Below, in pieces: positions 12,001 to 21,859 of a stretch of 64,000 bases of DNA. Numbering within the stretch: the stretch's first letter is position 1; each line of letters starts with the position of its first letter. Source of the DNA: Typha latifolia. Its lineage: Eukaryota > Streptophyta > Magnoliopsida > Poales > Typhaceae. The notes below the pieces were generated by a model, which was given only the letters and a program-made list of their open reading frames with translations, was not told the DNA's origin and did not search any database. The position numbers were made by a program, and so were the translations under genes. The stretch covers positions 7,057,501-7,121,500 of the forward strand of contig CM034102.1 in assembly GCA_019914945.1 (NCBI GenBank), read 5' to 3'.

Positions 12001-15000
12001 TGAGTACTCGCCCGGACCTCTAGGTGCGTACTTCACATCTTGGGATGGCTTCAAGGGTGCTCGAGGAGGTATCAATGCAAAAAGAACTCTTGTTACTCCA
12101 CTAGTATTTTCTCGCCGCTATGTTTGATAGAGCTTGATTGCGGCTTCCTTGGCTTGTCCAACTCGCTTCAAGTGTATCTTCATGGCCCTATGCTTATCTT
12201 CCATAAGCACCGCATCTTGGAAGGCCTCCTTTAAGGTTCTAGGCCTTAAAGCCCTCACATCGGCTTGTATGTCACCCCCGGCCGGAGATGAAGGTCCGCG
12301 GTTGATTCGATCCGTCCATGGTGGATGACATCGGCTACTAATCCTCTCAAATTCTTCTTGGCATGACCCAACCGTGGTCTTCGAACCGTCTTTGAGAGGA
12401 GAGCATCAAAGTCTTCATAGCCCGATACTCCAAATCGCCGTGTGATATCGGCGCAAAATTCAGCCCAAGTTTCGATGGCCTCAATGGCATTGGGCTGATC
12501 GAAACCAATGAAGCGCCGCATCCTCAAGGTGAAAGCTTGCAAGCGTCACCTTGTATTCTTCCGCCGTACCTTGGTATGCAAAGAATTGCTCCGCCCTATA
12601 CAACCAATCAATTGGATCGCCACCTTTGAACTTGGGAATTCGAGACGCACGACTTGTCCACGAATGCCGTTGTCTCGTTCGGATCATGCCCAACTCCTTG
12701 TCTAACCGGCGGAGGATGCACCATGAAGGGTTGATGATCCCTCCTTCGGTTTAGATCAACTCGCCGTGGCTCCGGATCGTATCGGCCCGCCCATGGATCT
12801 TGATCTCCAATGTGGTCTCCATGGTGATTCGCTCGTCGGATGGGTTCACCCGCAACCGGTCCCTGGTGTAACCATCCTTGCTTGCCTCTCGCCCATGTAG
12901 GGTGGTGGTAGCGGCGGCTCTTGTGGTTGCAAAGGCCGAACCGGTGAGGATTGATTCAGGGGGTGGACTCGCGTCGTGGGGTCGATGGTGCCTTCCCCGT
13001 TAGACATTGCTTCCTTGGCGCCCGTAGTTCCCGCATCATCTCCATCATCATCCGGTGGTTGATGGCCATCTCGCTCCGAAATAGACCCCAACATGGATAG
13101 AACGCTAGGCTCTTCCGTATTCCGATTAGATCGGATGGTTCCGCGGGTGGAAGTCCCCGCAATCGTCTCTTCCTCCTCTATTGGGAGAATCTCTTCTTCA
13201 TCATCACGCCGTGCGCCCATGGATCCGGTGGTCGTCATTGGAAGCGCTTGTCCGAGGAACGGGTGGCTCGATACAGCATTGATACGATCCTTCCTCGGCT
13301 ATAGGCTCTGATACCAGCTTGGTACGATCCTTTCTTTTTGCTATGGGCTCTGATACCAGATTGTTACGATCCTTCCTCGGCTATAGGCTCTGATACCAGC
13401 TTGATACGAATCCTCTTTTGGTGCTATGGCCCCGATACCGCATTGTTACGATCTTGCACGGAACTTTGAGATCAGATCCCGAAATATCCTACCGTTGGAT
13501 CATTTGTGAAATTTTGATATGATGTAGGCTAGGAAAAGAGCTTTCCAACGGATCTAGTTTGAGGCGAATCGGAGTTGGGGATCTCGAGATATCGTTCGTT
13601 TAGTGGACGAACGTCGGGATACTGTTTTTGGATTCCGTGGATGAAGGCACGAAATCCCGGGTAATGGTGGATTGTGGAGGGCCGGTGTTGATGGGGTGGC
13701 ACTTAGGTGTAAAAGTGATGGTGGAAGGGTTATGGATGATGGAAAGGTTAGAGATAGCGATGGATAAATTGGAAGAAGAAGGGGAGAAGAGGGCCACTCC
13801 TAAGGGACTAGGGTGATTGGCCTGTCGAGGGAGATTAGAAGCGGCGTCGCCGGGGAGATTGAGGGAACGGGAGCGAAGAAGACGAAGGAGGCAAGGCAAA
13901 CTCAATTCTCAATATTCAATTCTAATTTTGGTTGCCCTACACATACTTTTATAGGCTAACCAACAACTCAATCTTATCCTAAAACACAATCTTATCCTAA
14001 AACTCAATCTTATCCTAAAACACAATCTTATCCTAAAACTCAATCTTATCCTAAGGTAAATCCAAACTCGAGACGACGTCGGTGAAGTCCGAATCGTATC
14101 AAAATTTGGCCTAACTATAAGGGGGGTATGATGTATTTTCCCTGAGAAGTAAATATCTGGCAAATTGTACACAACCATATATCTAAGAGATATTGATACA
14201 ATATTATTATGACTCGACCGGATGGGTTTATGTTGAGTCATCTATCTTTATTTCAACTTGTATTTGCTTTTAGGTTGGGTCCTCTATCTACAGGTCTTGG
14301 GTTTGCACGTTTGAACGGCCTTGCCAGGTGTTTGAACGCCAAGTCCGAGAATAGAAGAGGAGTTAAAGCGTTCGAACTGCCCTGCCAGGGCATTTGAACG
14401 CTCAAGCCTGAGAGCAGAAGAGGAGTTAAGGTATTCGAACACTTCCAACGATTGGGCTACATCATACTAGGTTTATTTGTGGTTTTGGGACTTATGACTA
14501 GCTTCTAAAAGTGTGGAATGACAACCATTTTGGGATTAGTGAATATTTGATCTATCTCCTCCTCCTCCCCCCCCCACTCTCTCTCTCTCTCTCTCTCTCT
14601 CACCCATCTTCTTCCTCTAGCCGCCGCCCAGCCCAAGGCTCCCCTTCCTCTAACTGTCTGAACCCTTTTGCTCCTAAGGAACGGGCTCCTCTCTCCCTTT
14701 CTCTCTCTCTCTCTCACCCATCTCTCCTATCTCCTCCCATCTGCCATCAAGTTAAACATGTTCCTTGCCCCTTCCCCAACGACTTTGGGTCATCAAGTTA
14801 AACATGTTTATTACTTGATGTATGCTTTTGTAATACTTCTTGATATTCATGTTGCCAATTCACCTATTGCTTCAAAAGCTTAAGCTATAAAAAAGTAGTG
14901 ATTTTTTTGTATGCTAACACCCCCTTATTTTTGGGCTTGAGACACTCTAATAAACCCAAGAAGAAGACTTGACTTAAATTGATGAAGACTTTATATTTTA

Positions 15001-16886
15001 AAAAATAGTTGGGCCTGACAGGATTCACTCATAACCTTTGACATGATATCATGTTAACTCACTAATTGTTATTAAAACTTAAATTGTTAGATAACGGTTA
15101 TTTTATTTTATATATTCCAGCACATGTCGTTAAAATGATTATTTAGTGTTCTGACATATCAATTTTAAGATAATTCTCTTCGATCTTGGAATGGTAATAT
15201 CGAAAGACCATTATCTTTTTCTTTTGGTTGTAAACATAATTTTTCTAAGATGCTCTTGATCTTCTTCTCTAGAATTGGTCATAGTCAAAAGTGCCAGGTC
15301 ATATCCTTTAAAATGCCAATTCTGTTGTCTCTAAGCAGCACATATGTTTTTGACATTGTGTGTTAATGCTGTTGAGATTCTGAGAATTGACTTTTTAGTT
15401 CCTGTGACAATGCATATTTTTAGAGGTTCTAGTTGACAACAGATACCAATAGGATGTATAAATTGTTGTTACAGCATGCCACCAGGGGTCATTACAATGT
15501 CAAACAAGAATTGTAGAGCTCTGTATGGCATTGATTAAATTAGAATGATAGAACTTTCTAAGCACTCCTCTTATCAGTGGCAAGAGCAAAGTGTGATACA
15601 AGAATATAACAATGGGGATCCATAGTTGCTGGATTTGCAGAACCAAGACCATATGAGAAATGGATATAAAATATATTTGGTTGAGAAGTACATTATGGCA
15701 ACTGCCTTAGTTGTCTCCTTTTCATATAACGTTGCTGCTTTATATTATATCTTCTCAGGTTGAGGCCATCATACATTTTGAGGATGACACAGAAGAGCTA
15801 CAACAGTGGGATCAGCAGGTAATGTCCTTATGAATCATGCTGCTGATACAAATGAATATTCTCATATTTAGATTCATTCATGTTATTATTTGATCTGCAG
15901 TAAATGTAATCAGCGGATAATTCCATTGTAATTTTTTTTCTTCTTAGGCTTTCTGCAAATAACCACATGTAGTTTTGACATTATTGCAACAGAAAACCAC
16001 CTCCATTTTTCAAATTTAGTAATTGGCTACTTGAGTACTTGTTCTTTGGATATATTTAGAAATAATCACATTTGGCTAGTTCATAAGGTGTAAGCATATT
16101 ATCCTTTTTGATGAAAATACACCTTTTCTTTCTCCATGAGGTTTCTGGACTCCTACGACACTACTTTTCTTGTGGCAATACCTAGGAGAAAAGATGTTGG
16201 CATTATTGACCCTCCATTCTCATCCTTGCTATCAAATATATTAGCCAGCATTTGGATTGAGTTTAAGTTTTTTATTAAACTAGTTAAGTGAACACTAAAT
16301 TGGTTTTGTACCGGAACACCGATTTAGGTTAAATAGGGTTATGGACAACCTACTTAAAACCATTCTTCTCTCCTCTCCTCATTCATCGAACTACTTTATA
16401 GTTACCAAAAAGTCCAATTATCATTTTGCCCTTGGAAAGACATCACCTAAATCAATTATCATTCAACTCTCTCTCTCTCTCTCTCCTCCATCCATCCACT
16501 ATAAAGTGTATTTTGGTTATTTGGCATAAAATACCTCTTTTAAACCTTCTACCATTTCAGATGACATCAAAGGTAATAATGACATCACTAAACTAGTTTA
16601 CAACCAAACACCTAATTTTTCTAAACCCATCTGTTGTACCTTATTAAAGATTAAAAATGAGAGTAACTAAACTAGTTTTGGAGCTATACTCTATCCTAAG
16701 CCTTAGTTCTCCTATGGAGTCAGAGAATATGTCACGACCACCTATATATATGGATTCTAGTCGATGTTTTGTGTTGTTTCTAACTTTCCATGGTCATGAA
16801 TTTCCATGTCAGTTTACTGGTAGGCTGGTAGGAGCTTTCTATAGTTCTCCCATAGTCAATCTTTCTTACATCAATAGCCACACTAG

Positions 16887-16921
<35 letters not shown>

Positions 16922-17145
16922 AGAATATACACTAGTTCATATTACTATGTGCTTTTGATTGTTGCATATTGTGGCACTTATAAGAGCAAAGACTAGTTTT
17001 TTCACTGCTTGCGTACGTATCGTGTATTTGATTTCATGTGCTATATGACAAATTCCACTAATAATTGCAGATTGTTGGTCTATGCCAAGCTCTCAATGAT
17101 ATTATTGACAGCATGAGTAGCAAAGGCGTAGCAACTCCTATCTGA
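1..17145 (+). CDS. CSN4: COP9 signalosome subunit 4 (C-terminal half, spliced, 5' end outside window)
   Basis: CSN4 is a PCI-domain subunit of the COP9 signalosome, the nuclear complex that removes NEDD8/RUB from cullin-RING ligases. Nine exons read through in one frame: 1-14, 548-656, 4438-4482, 4572-4640, 4729-4820, 4915-4957, 7251-7310, 15759-15818 and 17071-17145 (TGA). They sum to 567 nt, giving 188 residues; the family is about 400 residues long, so this is the C-terminal half. All introns have GT-AG ends. Recognisable blocks are [55 protein letters not shown] and [13 protein letters not shown]. Together they cover the end of the helical repeats, the PCI winged helix and the C-terminal helix. 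No stop or frameshift is seen. Introns 657-4437, 4958-7250 and 7311-15758 are swollen by repeats. At the exon 5/6 junction the codon AG|T gives serine before FDELG. Confidence 0.95.
1250..1860. repeat. Dispersed repeat in CSN4 intron 2, probable Copia LTR fragment
   Basis: This non-coding stretch shares an ordered series of words with 47960-48250. These include caaagtcaaa, a run near acgacaaat, atcatgattttttttc or its variant, and a gtggaaaacctctttcac-type block. Plant Copia LTRs often contain such an 'acgtggaaaacc' block, so an LTR fragment is the likely source. No ends or target duplications could be defined. Confidence 0.35.
2011..3680. repeat. Two diverged direct copies of an unidentified repeat
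   Basis: One copy (about 2011-2184, continuing at 3201-3315) and a second copy (about 3466-3680) share ordered blocks. These include the pair cttattcgg/cttattcga, gtgccaggtgtgca, cgagctct, ttcaaagtgttt and taaaattatactaaca. The first copy is split by the hAT-like element 2185-3200. The pair may be LTR remnants of one short element, but I could not define ends. Confidence 0.45.
2185..3200. mobile_element. hAT-like non-autonomous DNA element
   Basis: The left end (taattttatgaaagacggcc) and the right end (gatcgcttttcaaaacactg) form an imperfect terminal inverted repeat. They are flanked by related 8-bp sequences, atgtaaac at 2177-2184 and atgtgcac at 3201-3208 (6 of 8 match). An 8-bp duplication is typical of hAT elements. 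The ends resemble the better preserved element at 9419-10000, and both have AT-rich interiors followed by GA-rich tracts. There is no transposase frame. Removing it rejoins the repeat copy that it splits. Confidence 0.6.
3754..4051. repeat. Tandem duplication, 149-bp unit, two copies
   Basis: A 149-bp unit starting aggtcatttttctggtgg is repeated head to tail (3754-3902 and 3903-4051) in CSN4 intron 2 with almost no differences, so the duplication is recent. It does not touch an exon or splice site. Confidence 0.9.
5095..5835. mobile_element. Possible non-autonomous DNA element in CSN4 intron 6
   Basis: The left edge (gagaaattacaaataacacc) and the reverse complement of the right edge (aggggaaatacattttacac) are similar. 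Both resemble the ends of the element at 8941-14144. The interior is AT-rich and non-coding. I saw no convincing target duplication, so this is tentative. Confidence 0.3.
6165..6714. mobile_element. hAT-like MITE interrupted by a SINE-like insert
   Basis: The left end agggtgtcaaataagctcg and the right end gagctcatttagatccct are inverted copies. A one-ended relative, cgagcttatttgacacccct, lies at 43995-44014. The middle is occupied by the tRNA-like insert at about 6345-6610. No clear 8-bp duplication was seen. Confidence 0.5.
6345..6610 (+). mobile_element. tRNA-derived SINE-like insert
   Basis: The segment contains a tRNA-like head with an A-box-like stretch (tagagcagctgatagagctc) and a perfect B box (ggttcaaatcc, about 6408-6418) at tRNA-like spacing. 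It is followed by a unique body and a T-rich stretch. The head does not fold into a convincing intact tRNA, so a SINE or tRNA relic is more likely than a functional tRNA gene. Confidence 0.5.
7439..8756. mobile_element. hAT-like non-autonomous element, 1.3 kb, in CSN4 intron 7
   Basis: The termini are tagaggtggcaattgggtcg at the left and tgggtcgatttttaccaccccta at the right, trimmed here to their outer matching bases. They are flanked by 8-bp copies ataatatg (7431-7438) and ataatata (8757-8764). Subterminal 'gggtcgggtt/aacccg' words are repeated many times at both ends, as is common where hAT transposase binds. The centre (8240-8570) is GC-richer and has no recognisable frame. The same family makes up the ends of 49863-57470. 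Confidence 0.8.
9419..10000. mobile_element. hAT-like MITE, 582 bp
   Basis: The ends caatgttttgaaaggc and gctgtttttcaaaaaactg are inverted copies. They are flanked by gattagaa (9411-9418) and gattcgaa (10001-10008), an 8-bp duplication with one difference. The interior is AT-rich with GA-rich tracts and has no frame. It is related to 2185-3200. Confidence 0.8.
10061..10759 (-). repeat. 3' LTR of the gypsy element 10061-14101
   Basis: This copy matches 13362-14101. Its outer edge starts with an 82-bp pair of primer-binding-site units (10061-10100 and 10101-10142) before the LTR core at 10143. Read on the minus strand, a TATA-like tataaaag lies near 10646. A hairpin-forming cgttcgtttagtggacgaacg lies near 10287 in the transcribed part. 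Confidence 0.85.
11100..11888 (-). pseudogene. gypsy protease fused in frame to the integrase C-terminal tail (deletion product)
   Basis: This 262-codon open frame starts in the region after the gag zinc knuckle. It contains an aspartic protease with the active-site motif [13 protein letters not shown] (residues about 64-76) and the downstream [10 protein letters not shown] block. From about residue 215 it continues directly into the integrase C-terminal signature ([20 protein letters not shown], then [12 protein letters not shown]). The roughly 800 residues of reverse transcriptase, RNase H and integrase core that normally lie between are absent, but the frame is kept. It is either a relic or a short protein of a non-autonomous element; expression is unknown. 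Confidence 0.8.
11889..13240 (-). pseudogene. gypsy gag remnant with frameshifts
   Basis: Frames at 12255-12542 and 12481-12693 contain gag motifs such as [20 protein letters not shown] and [10 protein letters not shown], normal for the Ty3/gypsy capsid domain. The knuckle region at about 11890-11990 lies just before the protease frame. The N-terminal part (12846-13238) is a low-complexity acidic and proline-rich frame. Frame changes between segments indicate decay. Confidence 0.7.
13280..13443 (-). other. Tandem primer-binding-site array (4 units, two 82-bp dimers)
   Basis: Four units at 13280-13319, 13320-13361, 13362-13401 and 13402-13443 each run from an LTR-end-like TG(A/G/T)TACGA to a ggctctgatacca or its variant. 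The latter is the reverse complement of the tRNA-iMet primer-binding site. The last dimer lies inside the right LTR. The first dimer is internal and supplies the site adjacent to the LTR edge (13346-13358). The left LTR carries one matching dimer at 10061-10142. Confidence 0.85.
13362..14101 (-). repeat. 5' LTR of the gypsy element 10061-14101
   Basis: This is the direct copy of 10061-10759. It is followed by the aaatt target duplication at 14102-14106. The region 13968-14055 has several tandem copies of an 18-bp cttatcctaaaac-type unit, one pair more than the other LTR. Confidence 0.85.
14145..15758. other. Remaining part of CSN4 intron 7
   Basis: No gene is seen. The segment holds a two-copy direct repeat of about 66 bp (14310-14440, with gaacgcc and agaagaggagttaa words) and two CT microsatellites (about 14576-14601 and 14696-14716). 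The rest is ordinary AT-rich intron up to the acceptor before exon 15759-15818. Confidence 0.6.
16890..16919. repeat. (TA)n microsatellite in the last CSN4 intron
   Basis: An uninterrupted alternating TA run of about 30 bp, preceded by a CT-rich run near 16468-16487 in the same intron. Confidence 0.9.
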
Positions 17146-18300
17146 ACCATCACTGAAGGATCAATCAGACAATACAATTAGCTGGCGATCATGTGAGGAT
17201 GGCTGACGAGTCATTTTTGATAACTTCTTCGCTCATACTTGGAGCTTTGGTGTATGGCTGTGACTTATCTGTTATTTCTAAGTATCATTTTGTGAATGGA
17301 TTGTCAATATTGTATCTTGCATGCATTTGGGAGCCAAAATTATCTTCTATTCACTATATTCAAAAGATAACCTGGTAGTCTCATATTCGTTCAATATTGT
17401 ATCCTGCTTTTCATGTTTGAAGGTAAGCTCTGGCGGACGTGATCTCCATAGTGACCATGTTCCATGTAGTACGTTCTGCAACTGTTTCTTGTGATTAGAG
17501 TGCAACAGTATCTCTTCGACATTTAGTCCCAATCATTTAGGGTCAGTCATATATCATTTTCTTTCATTTAGCTCAGTGCTTTTCTAGTATCAAACAAAGT
17601 ATGAACATGTTCATGTGCACTATTGCCTTGCTAAATCGGTCTTAATATGCCCCTACGGCATGTGTATGATGATTCACGTACAACTTATCCGCTATAGTGA
17701 TATATCATTTAAAAAAAAAATTGTGATATGATCATTCACGTCTATATGTTCGTTAAGTCACCTGTTTTGTAAAGTCAACTGCTTTGTACTATGTTGATTG
17801 TTTATACTGCCTCCTATGATAAAAATCGGAGTCTTGTGCTACTTTTAATGATGAAGAATTTATTTTTGAGACACCTGAGTTCTGTAACCGCATGCATGCT
17901 ATGTATCACACTAGGAAGTCTGAGTTTAAAGTAGTCAAACCTATCTATTAATTAAAATAAAATATTTAGTTATTTAATTCAAATTCCATTCTGGAGTCTA
18001 TTAAAACTTTTTACTCCCAGTTCTGAGGGAACGTAGGAATGCAAATGTTATATACATTTTTACTATGTTCTGTATCATTTGAATATACAAGTATAGAAGG
18101 GTTCGGTCCGATCGAAAGCATCTAGACAGTTGAGACAGCTATCCCTTTTGTTTAGATAAGTATGAAAATAGTCTCTCAATTAAATCGATGTGATTCAAAC
18201 TTGGGATCTTATACATATATGAGCCCCTTTTAACTGTGAGCACTATCTCATTGGCTGAGATAACCAGTTGTCGGGAGGTCGTTAAACAACTGAATTATTT
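17146..18300. other. CSN4 3' flank and intergenic DNA
   Basis: The first few hundred bases after the CSN4 stop are probably 3' UTR. I found no clear polyadenylation signal or further gene. The rest is AT-rich sequence without recognisable repeats. Confidence 0.5.
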
Positions 18301-18494
18301 TCTGTCTCTTTAACTCATCTTTGAAGCACAAAGTTAGGTGCTCATATTTCAAACGAGAAACATGGAGTAGACAAGGGAAGTTGATGAAAACGCTCTCTTG
18401 ACTATTGGTGAGCAATTGGTACGACTCCTGACCCTGCTCCTTATCTCCCTGAGTGGCCTCTTGATACAGGCCCTCCTCTCCCTTTGAGCAGAGT

Positions 18495-18750
18495 TTGCTG
18501 ACAGGGGCGGTAGACTCTCTCCCTGCTCATGTGAGGAAGCCTTATGGTGGCGGCATTGAAGCCGCATCTAGCTGGGTCTATGTGGAAATAGATCTTTCCC
18601 TCCCTCTTAAACAAGGCATAGATGTTGGCCCTTTGGATAATTTTTTTTCCTACCTTTGGTCTACGAGAATCTTCCAACGATCAGCTTTAAATGCAGTCAA
18701 ATAGGCTATCGGATGTCAGTTTACCCCAAATTTATTGTAGTAGCGAATCT
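18495..18750 (+). pseudogene. L1 ORF1 fragment with CCHC knuckle
   Basis: Translation shows YVEIDLSLPLKQGIDVGPL and then, after a frame change at about 18650, VYENLPTISFKCSQIGYRM. This is the 'Y-x-LP-x-FC-x-x-C-G-x-x-GH' type zinc-knuckle region of plant L1 ORF1 proteins, which bind LINE RNA. In this copy one knuckle residue has changed (SFKC instead of CFKC). Confidence 0.65.
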
Positions 18751-20959
18751 TTGCCATGCGGAAGTTGTTGCTTCGGTGGACCCCATACGAAACCTATTGA
18801 GATGGTCCCTGATAAGTCCCGTTAGTTCCTCTGCTTGGGCTATGGATACGTGTCTAGTTGCGCAATTACTGTCCTAAAAAATCAGTTAATGTTGCTCGCA
18901 TCGCTACATCCTGCAATTGCTATATGGTGGGTTCAACCTTGGTGACCTTACAGCTAGCCCTTCACCAATAGAGTTCTCTGGGTCCTATTAGGGTACAAGC
19001 ACCACTTTTGTGCAGGGTGTAATATTGAGGTTATCACTTTCTTACATGTCTTTGTCACTATCCCATCTGGATACCTTATTAATGATTCAGTTGCAGGTCC
19101 CAGATGCCACCTCACGTGATCATTGGAAGAAAATCCATAGCAAAGATCTCCCACAAGGATATGCCTTGAGCCCCAAACCGGCCATCTAGATGGAGGTGAG
19201 GTTACCACTCCTCATGTCTCTATCACTGTCCTATCTAGAGGCCTTAATAAGGACCTGGCTTGGGTTCCAAGGTGTCACCATATGTGACCGTTGGGAATAA
19301 GTTCATGGTCAAGATCTCCAAGGATTTGCCTTAGGCTCCAAACTTGATCGATGTAGGTGTCCAAGCTCCATGTGCACCAATCTCTCAAGGAAAAGCCTCA
19401 AGCCATGAACCTAACTAATGTGAGTAGCCTTGTGTCCCCCGACGACATTCAAGCGAACCGACGCTTGACACGTGGCAATCGAGTCAAGAAGAATGGCCCA
19501 ACACCCCATGCTTCATTGAAGGCTGATGGATTGAGTTGGCTCTTCTCGAGGCGTATTCGTCCAGCCATGAGATGCTTTTAGTCGTGGATGAGGTTGCTGG
19601 AGTTTATGGCCCTTAATAAGAGGTCCATTTATTTCTTGAGTAGTGCATCTGGTCATGCCTTTAACCCCTCGAGCAGTGGGCCCTATCACTCCTCAACTGC
19701 GGAGCCCCATGATCTGACCGCCTCGAGCATCACTTCTTTACCTTTGATGGATCAACCTGCCATCGGTTAAGATCCCCTCTTTTCCCTGATGGTGGTTAAT
19801 CAAAACCCTCACTCTATCTCCCATTAGAACCCACATATGTTAAGTGAGCACGCCTCCTTCCTCCATGAATCCATACCTCCGAAGTCCTTGGTATTCTATG
19901 AAAATGCTATGCCCCTCACCCCTTGTCATAGCCCTACCTTTTCAGGTTGTCTCTCCTGCCCGTCCCTCTCAATTCTTAGATGGGCCAAGGTCTTTTGGAC
20001 CATGTGTCTCCCTTCTTTGCGTGCAAATCATTTTTCTTTGCCTTTCCTGCTTCGCTTTCTTAGGTGCCCCCCGATCTGAGGAGCATTTGGTGTTTGTGAA
20101 AAATGCTACTATTGTTCTTGAGTAGGCTTGACAGTTGGCCGTTGAGGGTAACATTGAGATTCCTGAAGAAACCCCAGACCCGAACCTTCGACTGGGGCAT
20201 CATTTGTCAAGCAGAAAATGTTGGCTAACCCTTCATCACTAGTTAAGATTGCCCCTCTCTTGAAGCCCCGCGCTAAGGCACAATAATTCAAGTGCCCTAA
20301 GGAAAACTTGATGCTAGACTCTAAATTTTATTGATCCTAATTCTGGTTGCTGCACGTGGACACAAGGTAGGGTTAAAATAAGTTAGATCCCATTGATGAA
20401 ATGGTGTTTTAATGTATATTCTTTCTTGGAACTGCTGAGGCATCGCAAAGAGAGCACCTACCTAATATGTTTGTTCTCCTTGAGTCTTACCTAACTATAA
20501 AATATCTCGGTTTTTCTTTTGTAGGTTGTCGCCAATGTGGATAGGGTCATTTGTATCGGGTACTAACACAGCGGGGGGCATCATCCTTGGCTATCGACAG
20601 GACACAATTTAGGTTACTATAATTCACTTTACCCACCAAGTCCTGTATGCGGTTGTCTCTGGCATGAGCTTAGTCTCTTACATTATACTAATTTATCTTG
20701 GTTTGTTTTAACATTTTAACTGTACCCATTCTAGAGAGTACAAAAGGGAGAGACCTTTTACTATCTCCTATTTCTCGTCTTCCAAAATTTTGTATCTAAA
20801 ATTGGCTTGATTGATGTGCAATTTTTGGGCGTGCCCTTCTATATTTTTCTTGAATTGCATTTGATCACTCTCATCTTTTAATTTCTTTGCCATATAATAA
20901 TTTTTTTCGATTTGAATAGTTTTGGTTTGAGTACTCAAAAGTTTGAAGCATATAATTAT

Positions 20960-21840
20960 GCATGGTAGCACTTGCCACTAAACACGTGCCAATCTACCTA
21001 TGTGATTATTACATAATTTGTTAGTCAAATTCGATCCGAATTCGTGTCGGATCGAATATGGGTTCAAATATTTTATCCGGTCCGAATTTGGATACATATA
21101 CGATTAGCAGTTTATTAAAATATTCTGATACATATATCGAATATTTAAATACTCGTATACTATATAATACTAATAAACATTCTATCCTTAAAAATTAACT
21201 TGATAATTTAAACTCAAACCCAACTCACCAACTTACCCTAACTCAGTAACTCCTTAACAGTCAACCCTCATCTCTTTACTACATTAAGTTGCCTACCTCT
21301 CACAATTTTTTCACCACATCAACCCCCATCCCTATCTCTCCTTTACTCTCAACATCGACTCTTGTCGTCTTGCGGCTTGGTCTTGGTCTCTTTGACCAAC
21401 ACTACTAGTGTCATCGCCATGTGCGCCTTCGATCATCACCATCATCGTTGGATATCTTCATCTAGATCTCTGTCGCTTGGATTGTAACACACCGTCGAGT
21501 GATTTAGATCCGATCGACAGTACGTACTTCTCGCACGACTCTGACCATTCGATGCTAGTAACTCCGACCATTCGACGCCATCCTCATCTCTCTTCCTCTT
21601 CATAGGCAAGCATTTTTTTTATTTTTTTTATTTATATCTTATATATACATATTATTTCTTTGATGTTTATTTTTATGATAAGCTTTGATACCAAATTGGT
21701 AAGTTCCGATACTAAAAATATGCTACGCAACGATTCATTCAAGGTGGACTCCGTACCCAAGTTATTTAATTAATTAGTGGGAGATATTAGTGCTTATGCT
21801 TTTATTATTTTTATTATCGAGGTGGACTTCGTACTCTATG
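20960..21840. other. Replaced segment inside the LINE, origin unknown
   Basis: L1 coding similarity stops near 20960 and resumes at about 21860. The stretch begins with 'ccgaattcg / ggatcgaatat' words reminiscent of the hAT MITE at 23451-24047. It contains short repeats of a ggtggacttcgtac-type word (21743 and 21820). No gene is seen. Confidence 0.4.
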
Positions 21841-21859
21841 AGGATGATCCCGTGGTGCA

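Larger units (their letters stand above)
10061..14101 (-). mobile_element. Ty3/gypsy LTR retrotransposon, internally deleted
   Basis: This 4.0-kb element runs on the minus strand. Direct LTRs (10061-10759 and 13362-14101) begin TG and end CA. A perfect 5-bp duplication, aaatt, flanks the whole (10056-10060 and 14102-14106). Next to the right LTR is a primer-binding site complementary to initiator methionine tRNA (minus strand tggtatcagagcc). Next to the left LTR is a purine-rich tract (about 10760-10776). Gag and protease remnants remain, but reverse transcriptase, RNase H and the integrase core are missing. The LTRs differ mainly by one extra copy of an aaaacacaatcttatcct-type repeat in the right LTR. 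Confidence 0.9.
8941..14144. mobile_element. DNA transposon host of nested insertions, 8-bp target duplication
   Basis: The left end gggggaaatatcacttacacc and the reverse complement of the right end cagggaaaatacatcataccc form an imperfect inverted repeat that continues to ttaggccaaaattt on both sides. The flanks carry a perfect 8-bp duplication, agaagtaa, at 8933-8940 and 14145-14152. After removing the nested MITE (9419-10000) and the gypsy element (10061-14101), only about 570 bp of its own sequence remains. It therefore has no transposase and is non-autonomous (hAT- or Mutator-like). Confidence 0.7.

Noticed and set aside
20412..20960. Separate endonuclease gene
   Set aside because: It is the decayed start of L1 ORF2 with several stops.
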